A DNA stretch of 46,609 nt from Oscillospiraceae bacterium. GTDB lineage: Bacteria > Bacillota > Clostridia > Oscillospirales > CAG-272. Below the pieces are notes generated by a model. That model worked only from the letters and a program-made list of their open reading frames with translations, was not told where the DNA came from and made no database searches. Below, one piece after another: positions 10,309 through 19,146 of this stretch; position 1 is the first letter of the stretch, and the number at the start of each line of letters is the position of its first letter. The stretch covers positions 1 through 46,609 of the forward strand of contig SVTS01000013.1 of the NCBI GenBank assembly GCA_015063645.1, given 5' to 3'. A program made the translations under genes and the position numbers.

Positions 10309-10311
10309 TAT

Positions 10312-10396
10312 TTCGGCAGGCGAGACCGGAGCCCCCTTGGGGAACGTGCAATTTCGCTTCGCATAACGGGAAAAAGCTGCCCGTCAGCCACCACCA
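10312..10396 (-). repeat. Intergenic repeat (family R1), partial reverse copy
   Basis: Reverse complement ggctgacgggcagctttttcccgttatgcgaagcgaaattgcacgttccccaagggggct resembles the first half of 1390-1550. Confidence 0.5.
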
Positions 10397-10421
10397 ACAA
10401 AAATATAGAGGAAAACCAACC

Positions 10422-11222
10422 ATGACCTACCTGCCATCGCTTTTCGCCTTTCTGATCAGCCTCTTCGCCTCCGTGATCGGTGCCATCTGCGGCATCGGCG
10501 GCGGCGTGATCATCAAGCCCGTGCTGGATCTTTTCTCCATCGCAGACGTGGCAGCCGCCAGTTTTCTTTCCTGCTGCACGGTGTGCTCCATGAGCTGCTA
10601 TTCCGTGATCCGATCCCTCCGCGCCGGCGGCGGTGAGGTGGATCTGAAAGTCAGTACGCCGCTGTCCGTGGGTGCCGCCATCGGCGGCATAGCCGGCAAC
10701 CGCATTTTCTCCCTGGTGAAATCCCTGTTCGATGATCCCGACACCGTCGGCGCTCCTCAGGCGCTCTGTCTGGCGCTGATCACCGTGGGAACGCTGATCT
10801 ATACCCTGAACAAGGAGAGAATCCACACCCTCCGCGTTACGAATAAAGCCGTATGCCTGCTTATCGGCGGCGGGCTGGGCATTATGTCCAGCTTCCTCGG
10901 CATCGGCGGCGGACCGATCAATCTGGTGGTGCTCTTCTTCTTCTTCAGCATGGAAACGAAGATCGCCGCCGCAAACAGTCTGTACATCATTCTGTTCAGT
11001 CAGGTGCTCAATCTGATCACCACCCTGATCAGCGGAAGCGTGCCCGCTTTCGCATGGTCCATGCTTCTTCTCATGATCACCGGCGGTATCGCCGGCGGCA
11101 TGATCGGACGCGCCGTGAACAAAAAGATCGACGGAAAGACCGTTGACAAACTCTTCATCGCGCTGATGGCGGTGATCATTCTCATGAGCATCTACAATAC
11201 GCTCAAATATTCCGTCCTCTGA
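10422..11222 (+). CDS. Sulfite exporter TauE/SafE family membrane protein
   Basis: Multiple TM helices; repeated GAICGIGGGVIIKPVLD and SSFLGIGGGPINLVVL motifs characteristic of TauE/SafE. Confidence 0.88.
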   Translation: MTYLPSLFAFLISLFASVIGAICGIGGGVIIKPVLDLFSIADVAAASFLSCCTVCSMSCYSVIRSLRAGGGEVDLKVSTPLSVGAAIGGIAGNRIFSLVKSLFDDPDTVGAPQALCLALITVGTLIYTLNKERIHTLRVTNKAVCLLIGGGLGIMSSFLGIGGGPINLVVLFFFFSMETKIAAANSLYIILFSQVLNLITTLISGSVPAFAWSMLLLMITGGIAGGMIGRAVNKKIDGKTVDKLFIALMAVIILMSIYNTLKYSVL

Positions 11223-11357
11223 ATAAAGCAGGAGACCCCGCTGCAAAAACGAACGAATTGCACACAAAAAGCGCAATATCCCGCGTGTTTTGCAAACCGG
11301 GTCTCCTGTATTTATGCTACAATATTGTTGGGATTTTCCGCGTCGGTTCCCCGTCGG

Positions 11358-12233
11358 TCACCTTTTCCCCGTTCTGTTTTCAGAGGGAGAAAACCTCCGC
11401 CGGTATTCCGTGGGCGTGCATCCGTAGAACCGGTCGAATATCCGCTGGAAACTGCGCTCGGAGCCGAATCCGCTTGCCAGCGCAATGTTCAGATTGGATT
11501 CGTCCGTGGTCTGCATAAGCTCTTTGGCATGCTCCAGACGGAAACTGGCAAGCGCCATCGGAAAATTCATGCTGCTCGTTTTCCGTATGCTGTGGGACAG
11601 ATAATTCGCGCTGTAGCCCAGCGCGGCGGCGGCAGAGCTCAGCGAGATATCCTCCAGATAGTGATCGTGCAGATAGCTGAACAGCTTTACCATCACGTTC
11701 TCGTCCCGGGAACAATTGATCATCGGCACCGTGCGCAGGTATTCCCCGATGACCGCCATGAGGCAGGACTGCAGCCGGCACCGCACCGCGGGATCGCTGT
11801 AATCCACATAATGCCTGTCCACGCTGAAGGGGATTCTGCCGTCATCCCGCATGCCGATGCCGTCGATCTCCCCGTCCACGAAGGTGGCACGGAAATACTG
11901 TTCCACGCTGGGGCTGCAGCGGAACACCGGTGTCTCCCCCACTTTATCCGCCGGAGGAAGCACGCCGCCCGCCAGACTGGTGGGAAACGCGCTGACCACG
12001 CAGTTGCATGAGGCAAAGGTATAATATTCGTGGATCTGCATGGGATGGATGAAGATAAAATCCCCTGCGCTGAGCATATAATACTCATCCCCCAGCCGCA
12101 GACGTACGCTTCCGTCCATCACATAAAGCAGCTCGGGAAAGCGGTGCAGATGCTGGCTGAGATTGAAGCGGCGGATCTGATAATTGTACTGGAATATATT
12201 GCTCTCGATCATGTTATTTGCCTGAATTCTCAT
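11358..12233 (-). CDS. AraC family transcriptional regulator (cupin + HTH)
   Basis: N-term HLHRFPELLYVMDGSVRLRLGDEYYMLSAGDFIFIHP cupin; C-term LGYSANYLSHSIRKTSSMNFPMALASFRLEHAKELMQTTDESNLNIALASGFGSERSFQRIFDRFYGCTPTEYRR. Confidence 0.92.
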   Translation of the reverse strand: MRIQANNMIESNIFQYNYQIRRFNLSQHLHRFPELLYVMDGSVRLRLGDEYYMLSAGDFIFIHPMQIHEYYTFASCNCVVSAFPTSLAGGVLPPADKVGETPVFRCSPSVEQYFRATFVDGEIDGIGMRDDGRIPFSVDRHYVDYSDPAVRCRLQSCLMAVIGEYLRTVPMINCSRDENVMVKLFSYLHDHYLEDISLSSAAAALGYSANYLSHSIRKTSSMNFPMALASFRLEHAKELMQTTDESNLNIALASGFGSERSFQRIFDRFYGCTPTEYRRRFSPSENRTGKR

Positions 12234-12272
12234 AAGAATCCCTCCCCGCGCGGACATCACTTTCTGTCGCAT

Positions 12273-12301
12273 ATTATACACGAAATGTCATGTATTGTCA
12301 A
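12273..12301 (-). promoter_or_regulatory. Promoter of AraC gene 11358-12233
   Basis: Minus strand TTGACA-17 bp-TATAAT; -35 overlaps the divergent + promoter -35. Confidence 0.65.
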
Positions 12302-12323
12302 TATGGATGTGGTAACATATTAT
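12295..12323 (+). promoter_or_regulatory. Promoter of solute-binding protein gene
   Basis: TTGTCA-17 bp-TATTAT. Confidence 0.6.
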
Positions 12324-12394
12324 GTAGGAAAATTGCGCCGCTCTGCGGTGCTTTACACCTTTAAATCTGTTACTTTATTCAAAGGAGAATCCAT

Positions 12395-13888
12395 ATGAAA
12401 CGTACACTGTCTCTCATTCTGGCTGCGTTGTCCCTGGCGGGCATTCTGGCATCTGCCGCCTGCAGCAATTCTGCACCGACCGATGACACAACCGACACTA
12501 CCGCCGACACCACTGCACCGGCGGAAACCACCACTGCCGAACCCGAAACCACCGCCGATCCTCTGGCGGACAATCTGCCCGATGATGTATCCTATGACGG
12601 ATATGCCTTCCGTATCGGCGCGATCTCCGCAGATCTGCAGTGGATCAAATACCTGATCCGCACCGAGCAGACGGGCGAAGTGCTCAATGACACCATCTAT
12701 GAGGCAAACAACGCAGTGGCGGAGCGTTTCGGCATCACCTTCAAACACATCCCCTACTCCGGCACCAACTACTCCTCCTACAACGAGATTCTTGCCAGCG
12801 CCCGCGCCGGCGATGACAACGTGGATATCCTGACGCTCCACGACCTGCGCTCCGGTCAGGCAGCACTGCAGGGCGTTTTCCGCAATGTCTACGATCTGGA
12901 ACACGTGGATTTCGAGAAACCCTGGTGGCCCCGCTTCACAACGAACGCGCTGACCATCAACGGCAAGATGTACAACATCTCCAACTCCATGTCCTACTAC
13001 AATATCTACGCAGTCCGCTGCCTGATGTTCAACAAGGGTCTGATGAAGAATCTGGGCATCACTTTCCCCTATGACGACGTACGCGCCGGCACCTGGTATT
13101 TCGATGATCTCATCAACATGACCAAGGACGTCTACAGCGACGTGGATAACAACGGAGCACGTTCCACCGCCGACCGCTACGGCATCGCCATCACCGGTAC
13201 GGCATACTGCTTCCTGGAATGCTTCGGCGTGGACGTATACGGACGCGATGACAAGGGTCTGATCAAGGACGATTTCTATAACGAACGCACCGTGAACATC
13301 GTGGAAAAATCCAACTCCTGGTTCAACGGCGGCTCCAAGGGCGCATATTTCTCCGCAAGCGGAGACGCCCTCAAAATGTTCGCCGGCGGCAACGTCCTCT
13401 TCGCCTTCCGCGGTCTCGGTCAGATCGTGGACGCCTGCATGGATTCCGATGTGGAATACGGCGTTCTGCCCATGCCCAAGCTGGATGAGAATCAGAAGGA
13501 ATACATCAGCGGCACCGTGGATAACCCCATCAGCGTGCCGATCACCAATAAAAACATGGACCGTACCGGTATGATCATCGAGGCGATGAGCGCCGAGGGC
13601 TACCGCCGCGTACAGCCCGCTTACATGGAAACGGTTATGAAGAACCGCTACGCATCCGACAAGGATTCCGTGGAAATGATGGACCTCGTCTTCAACAACC
13701 GTATGCTCTCCGCAGGTTATCTGTTTGCCAACTCCGACAAGACCTACCGTCTGCAGACCGTACATGACGATATGTGGCGTCAGGGCAGCTCCAACATCAA
13801 CCTGACTTCCCACTACGAATCCGTCAAGGGTCAGTTCCAGGGATATATCAACACAATCAACGAATTCTTCTCCCGCACGGATGAGTAA
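12395..13888 (+). CDS. Extracellular solute-binding lipoprotein
   Basis: Signal peptide MKRTLSLILAALSLAGILASAAC, Thr/Ala-rich linker, SBP-like body (AVAERFGITFKHIPY..., FNKGLMKNLGI..., VEYGVLPMPKLDENQKEYIS). Confidence 0.82.
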   Translation: MKRTLSLILAALSLAGILASAACSNSAPTDDTTDTTADTTAPAETTTAEPETTADPLADNLPDDVSYDGYAFRIGAISADLQWIKYLIRTEQTGEVLNDTIYEANNAVAERFGITFKHIPYSGTNYSSYNEILASARAGDDNVDILTLHDLRSGQAALQGVFRNVYDLEHVDFEKPWWPRFTTNALTINGKMYNISNSMSYYNIYAVRCLMFNKGLMKNLGITFPYDDVRAGTWYFDDLINMTKDVYSDVDNNGARSTADRYGIAITGTAYCFLECFGVDVYGRDDKGLIKDDFYNERTVNIVEKSNSWFNGGSKGAYFSASGDALKMFAGGNVLFAFRGLGQIVDACMDSDVEYGVLPMPKLDENQKEYISGTVDNPISVPITNKNMDRTGMIIEAMSAEGYRRVQPAYMETVMKNRYASDKDSVEMMDLVFNNRMLSAGYLFANSDKTYRLQTVHDDMWRQGSSNINLTSHYESVKGQFQGYINTINEFFSRTDE

Positions 13889-13971
13889 ACACACCCAGGC
13901 ATTTGCGGTTACGGAAACAGGCGGTATCCCCGAACACTCCGGTAACCGAATTTCAGAAAGGATCTTACAGT

Positions 13972-15822
13972 ATGAAAAAACTCGCATGGCTTCTGGCTGT
14001 GCTCATGCTGCTTTCTGCGCTGCCGCTGACACCTCTGGCGGCAGACAGCGATGCAGGCATGACATTCACTGCCGGCAAGCTCTATTCCCTCTCCAAGAAT
14101 CTGGAAAAGGCTCCGCTGACCTTTGAGGCAGTCATCCGCCTTCCCAAGGGCTATACGGACCGCGCCGGTATGATCATCTCCAACTACGCCGGCAACTCCA
14201 AGACCGGTATCACCCTGCAGTTCAACTCCGGCAAGCAGCTGGAGCTGTACTATGAATTGAACACCACAGCGTTCAAATCCATCCGTCACAAGTTCACGCA
14301 GATCCCCGTCTCCGCCGTTGCTACCGGTGAGTGGGTACATATTGCCGTAATCAAGGACGATGCCGCCGGCAAGGCGCACGCCTACATCAACGGTGAGTTC
14401 GTACAGACTGCCGACGCCGCAACGGGCGAGTACGGCTACTTTACCTCCGGGATGGATACGCCTGCCCTCTGCATCGGCGGCGACCACCGCAGCGGCAACA
14501 GTCAGTACTTCAAGGGGGAGATCCGCGAGATTGCGCTCTATTCCGACATCCGTACCGCTGACGAGATCAAAGCGGACTATGCCGGCATCAAGGCGGAGAA
14601 CGACAATCTGATGGTGTGGCACAAGCTGTCCGCCGGCACCACCGAAGCCAAGGACCTCAGCGGCAACGGATACGATTTCGGTCCCAACAAGTCCAAAGTA
14701 AGCTGGCTGAAGGACAAGAAGCCGGTAACCGATTACGCATACTCCTTTGCCGTAGTGGGCGATACTCAATATATCGCACGGGACAATCCGGAGCACATGA
14801 CGAAGTACTATCAGTGGATTCTGGACAACAAGGAATCAAGGAAGATCGAGTGCGTCATCGGTCTGGGTGACATCACGGACGGCAACAAGACCGAGCAGTG
14901 GACTCCCGCCAAGAAATCCATCTCTCTGATGGACGGAAAGATTCTCTATACCCTCGTCCGCGGCAACCACGACAACGCCGCATCCCTGAACAGCTATCTG
15001 GGCACGGACGCTTACTACAATCAGCTGAAATCCCGGGGTGAATCCGGCGTGTTCAAAGAGGGACAGCTGGAAAATGCCTACTGCACCTTCACCGTCGGCA
15101 AGACGAAATATCTGATCATCATGCTGGACTTCGGCGCCAAGAACGATGTTCTGGAGTGGGCAGGCGGCGTTCTGGAGAAATACTCCGACCACCGTGCCAT
15201 CATCACCACCCACGCCTACATGAACAGCGACAAAACCACGCTGGATCCCGCGGATAAGTGGGCGCCTACCACCTACGATTCCTCCTTTAATGATGCCAAC
15301 GTCATGTGGGATAAGCTGGCTTCTCAGTATGAGAACGTCATCCTCGTGCTTTCCGGTCACATCCCCTATGACAACATCGTTACCCTGCAGCAGAAGGGCA
15401 AGCACGGCAACACCGTTACCCAGATGCTCATCGACCCTCAGGGGCTGGATAACAGACACAAGGATATCGGCTCCATCGGCATGGTCGCCATGTTCTACTT
15501 CAACGAGGACGGCTCAAAGGTTTCCGTTGAGTATTATTCCATCCTCCACGATGAGTATTTCGGAGCGGTGAATCAGTTTGATCTGGTGCTCATCCCCGAG
15601 GAGCCCAAGCCGGTTGAGACAACCGCCGCCGTCACCACGGCAGCCCCCGAAACAACCACCGCCGCTCCCGAAACGACCGCTGCTCCCGATACCGATCCCG
15701 TATCCGATCCCGAGCCCTCTGAGGACGGCGCATCCGGCACGGTGTGGGTCATCGCCGGCATTGCCGCCGCAGTGATTATCGCGGCTGCCGCAGTGATCGT
15801 GATCAGAAAGAAGAAAAAATAA
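13972..15822 (+). CDS. Secreted LamG-domain + calcineurin-like metallophosphoesterase with C-terminal TM anchor
   Basis: Signal peptide MKKLAWLLAVLMLLSALPL; LamG region (GEWVHIAVIKDDAAGKAHAYINGEFVQ, KGEIREIALYSD); metallophosphoesterase motifs VVGDTQY, GLGDITDG, RGNHDN, LSGHIPYD; Thr/Ala/Pro linker; TM and KKKK tail. Confidence 0.88.
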   Translation: MKKLAWLLAVLMLLSALPLTPLAADSDAGMTFTAGKLYSLSKNLEKAPLTFEAVIRLPKGYTDRAGMIISNYAGNSKTGITLQFNSGKQLELYYELNTTAFKSIRHKFTQIPVSAVATGEWVHIAVIKDDAAGKAHAYINGEFVQTADAATGEYGYFTSGMDTPALCIGGDHRSGNSQYFKGEIREIALYSDIRTADEIKADYAGIKAENDNLMVWHKLSAGTTEAKDLSGNGYDFGPNKSKVSWLKDKKPVTDYAYSFAVVGDTQYIARDNPEHMTKYYQWILDNKESRKIECVIGLGDITDGNKTEQWTPAKKSISLMDGKILYTLVRGNHDNAASLNSYLGTDAYYNQLKSRGESGVFKEGQLENAYCTFTVGKTKYLIIMLDFGAKNDVLEWAGGVLEKYSDHRAIITTHAYMNSDKTTLDPADKWAPTTYDSSFNDANVMWDKLASQYENVILVLSGHIPYDNIVTLQQKGKHGNTVTQMLIDPQGLDNRHKDIGSIGMVAMFYFNEDGSKVSVEYYSILHDEYFGAVNQFDLVLIPEEPKPVETTAAVTTAAPETTTAAPETTAAPDTDPVSDPEPSEDGASGTVWVIAGIAAAVIIAAAAVIVIRKKKK

Positions 15823-15905
15823 TCCCCGCGGCTGACCGCCGCAGATGACATCTGTTCTTTACAGAGCATTGCTCTGAAGAAAAAATACAAAAAAGGAGAA
15901 ACATC

Positions 15906-16760
15906 ATGAAAAAACTCGCACTTATCCTCATGTCCCTGCTCATGCTTGTAAGCCTCGCAGTTCCCGCAATGGCTGCAGATGAAGGCATGACCTTCTCCGC
16001 AGACAAGACCCATCCCATTAACAAAGATCTGGCAAAAGCTCCTCTGACCTTCGAAGCCGTTATCCGTCTTCCCAAGGATTACACCGCACGTGCCGGTCTG
16101 ATCCTGAGCAGCTACGATGCAAACGGCAAGGATGCCATTTCCCTGCAGATCAACTCCGGCAAGCAGCTGGAGCTGTACTATGAGCTGAATACCGACGCAT
16201 TCAAGTCCGTCCGTCACAAATTCACCGATGTTCCCGTAACCGCCATCGCTACCGGCGAATGGGTACATATCGCCGTTGTAAAGGATGAGGCTGCCGGCAA
16301 GGCACACGCCTACATCAACGGTGTATTCGTGCAGACTGCCGACGCCGCTGCCGTTCCCTACGGTTGTTTCGAAGCCGGCGTGGAAAAACTTCCGATCTGC
16401 ATCGGCGGTGACCACCGTAAAGACAACGGCCAGTTCTGGAAGGGCGAGATCCGCGAGATCGCTCTGTATTCCGATGTCCGTTCCGCTGACGAGATCAAGG
16501 CTGACGCCGCCGGCATCAAGGCTGACAAGGATATGCTGATCTGGTATCAGCTCTCCAAGGGCATGACCGCTGCCAAGGACCTCAGCGGCAACGGCAACCA
16601 CATGGGTGACTACAAAGAGCCCGAGACCACCGCTCCCGTAGCTACTCAGAAGCCCACCACCACCCCCAAGGCTCCTCAGACCTTTGACGCTGCCGTTATC
16701 CTCGCAGTAACCGCAGCTGCCGCAGGCGCAGGCGCAATCGTAAGCAAAAAGAGAAAGTAA
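15906..16760 (+). CDS. Secreted LamG-domain protein with C-terminal PQTFD-TM-KKRK tail; paralogue of the preceding protein's N-terminus
   Basis: Near-identical blocks KAPLTFEAVIRLPK, SGKQLELYYELNT, TGEWVHIAV, KGEIREIALYSD shared with 13972-15822; signal peptide; C-term APQTFDAAVILAVTAAAAGAGAIVSKKRK. Confidence 0.85.
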   Translation: MKKLALILMSLLMLVSLAVPAMAADEGMTFSADKTHPINKDLAKAPLTFEAVIRLPKDYTARAGLILSSYDANGKDAISLQINSGKQLELYYELNTDAFKSVRHKFTDVPVTAIATGEWVHIAVVKDEAAGKAHAYINGVFVQTADAAAVPYGCFEAGVEKLPICIGGDHRKDNGQFWKGEIREIALYSDVRSADEIKADAAGIKADKDMLIWYQLSKGMTAAKDLSGNGNHMGDYKEPETTAPVATQKPTTTPKAPQTFDAAVILAVTAAAAGAGAIVSKKRK

Positions 16761-16792
16761 TTTCCTGCAGAGACAGATCTTTTCATGAACAG

Positions 16793-16818
16793 ATACGGGA
16801 GGCGCAAGCCTCCCGTAT
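16793..16818 (+). terminator. Rho-independent terminator
   Basis: atacgggagg-cgcaag-cctcccgtat followed by T-rich ttgtttt. Confidence 0.8.
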
Positions 16819-16846
16819 TTGTTTTCCGCGGCAATCCCAAAGCAGA

Positions 16847-16895
16847 AAAACGCATCGGGACGGAGCACAGTGTGCATTCCGTCCCGATGCGTTTT
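16847..16895. terminator. Bidirectional terminator between convergent genes
   Basis: aaaacgcatcgggacgga ... tccgtcccgatgcgtttt perfect 18-bp stem with an inner gcaca/tgtgc pairing. Confidence 0.8.
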
Positions 16896-16910
16896 ACTTA
16901 TTTATCCGAT

Positions 16911-17852
16911 TTACTTATTCACATACGATCCAATATCCGGCTCGCCGTGCAGCTCCTCATAATCGGGACCGAGATAGCAGGCGAAGGTCGTTGCGGCGTC
17001 AAATCCCAAATCGTCATAGAACACCAGATCCGCGTCGGTCACATCCGCCATGTGGGTGAATGCCTTGGGCGGCTTCGTGTAGCGGGAGTACATGGAGTTG
17101 TCCAGCCAGTATTCGCACGCCATGGCATCCGCTTTTCCGAAGCAGGCGAAGAGATCGGGCAGCACTGCCGTCTGGGAGCGGTTCTTCTCCACGGAGGAAT
17201 CTGCCAGCGGCGCGTCAAACTGCCGGTCCATCGGTGCATATTCCAGGAAGATGCCCGTCTCCGGCTCCACCGTGCGGGGCGCTTCCAGCGTCGCGTGATA
17301 GGAGAGATAGCACTGCTTCGCCTCCGGATCCGTGCGGCGCAGTCCGCGCAGGATGGCGTTGTACATGACCATCGCCTGATCGGACACACTGTATTTTTTG
17401 CACTCCGGGCAATGACAGAACGCGGTGCGCACGTCATCGATCCAGAAATGGTAGCGATGGCTGGACGCCGGCAGAATCTTTGCCGTCAGCGCAGCGCGCT
17501 CGGAGAGATATTCCAGCGCATCTTTGTTTGAGGAGCAGAGATTGTAATCCGCCACGCGCTCGCCCTTCTCATCCATGCGGAACCAGTCGGGATGCTGCGC
17601 AAACAGATCCGCGGGAAGCATCCAGCGGAGCGCGTGCATCTCATGCTCCACGGCAATGCCGGCAGCCTCGATCCGATCCAGACGGGGTTTCAGCAGGGGG
17701 AGATTGCGGATCAGATCCTCCATGCTTTCGTTGGCTTTTCCGCCGCCTACGGGATGAAGCCCGAAGAGGGAAAGGGTCGAATTGCAGACCCGGTCCGTCC
17801 ATTTTTCGCTCAGCTCAGCGGTATGAATAAGAAGTCCGCGTCGAATGTGCAT
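16911..17852 (-). CDS. DUF4838-like / putative glycoside hydrolase-associated protein
   Basis: RYHFWIDDVRTAFCHCPECKKYSVSDQAMVMYNAILRGLRR and YLSYHATLEAP resemble the DUF4838 barrel region. Confidence 0.6.
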   Translation of the reverse strand: MHIRRGLLIHTAELSEKWTDRVCNSTLSLFGLHPVGGGKANESMEDLIRNLPLLKPRLDRIEAAGIAVEHEMHALRWMLPADLFAQHPDWFRMDEKGERVADYNLCSSNKDALEYLSERAALTAKILPASSHRYHFWIDDVRTAFCHCPECKKYSVSDQAMVMYNAILRGLRRTDPEAKQCYLSYHATLEAPRTVEPETGIFLEYAPMDRQFDAPLADSSVEKNRSQTAVLPDLFACFGKADAMACEYWLDNSMYSRYTKPPKAFTHMADVTDADLVFYDDLGFDAATTFACYLGPDYEELHGEPDIGSYVNK

Positions 17853-17899
17853 AATGTGTTTCTCCTTTAGTCTCAGTTAATATCAGTCAGAATCAACTG

Positions 17900-17990
17900 A
17901 ACAGGCGGGCGATTCGTGAATCGCCCCTACCGGTTTGCGGCAGAATTTCGCTGGCAAATATGCCCGACACCCCCGGAACCGCTGCCTGTT
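17900..17990. repeat. Small palindromic intergenic element
   Basis: aacaggcgg...ccgctgcctgtt ends; internal gggcgattc-gt-gaatcgccc hairpin; cccgacacccccgga module shared with R1 repeats. Confidence 0.45.
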
Positions 17991-18003
17991 AATCAATGCT
18001 TCC

Positions 18004-19011
18004 TTATTTCATCAGCGTATCCACAAAATACGCATTCGTGTACGCGCATTTTCCCGCTTCGTCCACGACGGTGATGTAGAAATATTCATCCTCCGGATAC
18101 AGCGCGAAGCTTGCCTCACGCAGCGGCTCCTCCTTTGCCAGAACACGTCCGCTGCGGCGCACTCCGCGGGTGATGCGGATCTCACGGGCACCCTCCGTTG
18201 TGACGCTCACCTTGCCGTCCTCATACCACAGGTCCCGGATCACCGGTCCCTCGGAGCAGTAGAAATCGCCCCGCTCCAATGCGGACGTGACCGTGCGGTA
18301 CTCCAGCTCAGGTGCACGGATCACGGTGTATCCGATAAAGAGATCCTGCGTGTTGTGGGTGTCATCCGTGGCAGTACAGAAGATCCGCTTGCCGGAGCGG
18401 AGAATATCGTTGTATACCCGCTCGTTGTGCTCCTCAAATCCCATGCGGACGCACGCGCCGTTCACCATCTCCATGGCGTTCATGCCCTCGTAGCCGATGT
18501 ACTGGGGATAGCTCTCCTGGGACCAGGTGGGATGGTTATAGGTGACGAAGAATCCGGCATCGCGCATGATGTGCATCATCTCGCTGATTCCCTCCGCCGA
18601 GTAGCGGCGGATGTAATCCGGTTTTGAATCGTCGAACTTCACCTGTTCACGGCTGATTTTGGCATTGCCGAACTGATAGAGGGAGCGGTGCCAGCAGGGC
18701 TGGATTACGTTGTCCGGCTCCAGCGCGATCATGCACATGTGGCAGGTCTTGCGCTTCTGGGCTACGGGATCCGCATCGGCACTCTCGTTGATCTCCACCT
18801 CAAAACCGACCAGCGGCAGAAAGTCCTCCTGCGCCAGATCGTGGTGGGGAATCAGCACGTCATGATCCGTGTAGGCGATGATGGAGTAGCCCTGCGCCAT
18901 GTACGCCGCTTTTATTTCCTCGGGAGACAGTTTTCCGTCGGAAAGCGTGGTGTGACAGTGGAGATTGGCTTTGTAGTCCGTTCCGGACTGCGGCAGAAGA
19001 TATGTTCTCAT
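18004..19011 (-). CDS. PHP-domain metal-dependent phosphoesterase
   Basis: KANLHCHTTLSDGKLSPEEIKAAYMAQGYSIIAYTDHDVLIPHHDL PHP motif; NHPTWS. Confidence 0.87.
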   Translation of the reverse strand: MRTYLLPQSGTDYKANLHCHTTLSDGKLSPEEIKAAYMAQGYSIIAYTDHDVLIPHHDLAQEDFLPLVGFEVEINESADADPVAQKRKTCHMCMIALEPDNVIQPCWHRSLYQFGNAKISREQVKFDDSKPDYIRRYSAEGISEMMHIMRDAGFFVTYNHPTWSQESYPQYIGYEGMNAMEMVNGACVRMGFEEHNERVYNDILRSGKRIFCTATDDTHNTQDLFIGYTVIRAPELEYRTVTSALERGDFYCSEGPVIRDLWYEDGKVSVTTEGAREIRITRGVRRSGRVLAKEEPLREASFALYPEDEYFYITVVDEAGKCAYTNAYFVDTLMK

Positions 19012-19146
19012 GGGAAATTACCTCGCAAATATGAATTGGTTAAGTAGGTATATACATTATACCACCAAAAGGCACCTCTGTACAGTCATATTCTGAAAAA
19101 AACACGACAGATTCCCGTATGGCGGGGATGGGATACCGCTCACGCC

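Noticed and set aside
12353-13987. 544-aa minus-strand ORF
   Set aside because: Antisense to the solute-binding lipoprotein, which has a signal peptide, RBS and promoter; V/G/H-rich shadow ORF
15573-16877. 434-aa minus-strand ORF spanning two LamG genes
   Set aside because: Mirrors the duplicated plus-strand genes; internal similarity is only a by-product of the paralogy
16911-17852. Pseudogene/truncated copy of the 7377-9107 DUF4838 gene
   Set aside because: Sequence is intact from Met to stop with its own terminator-flanked locus; only family-level similarity to the longer protein
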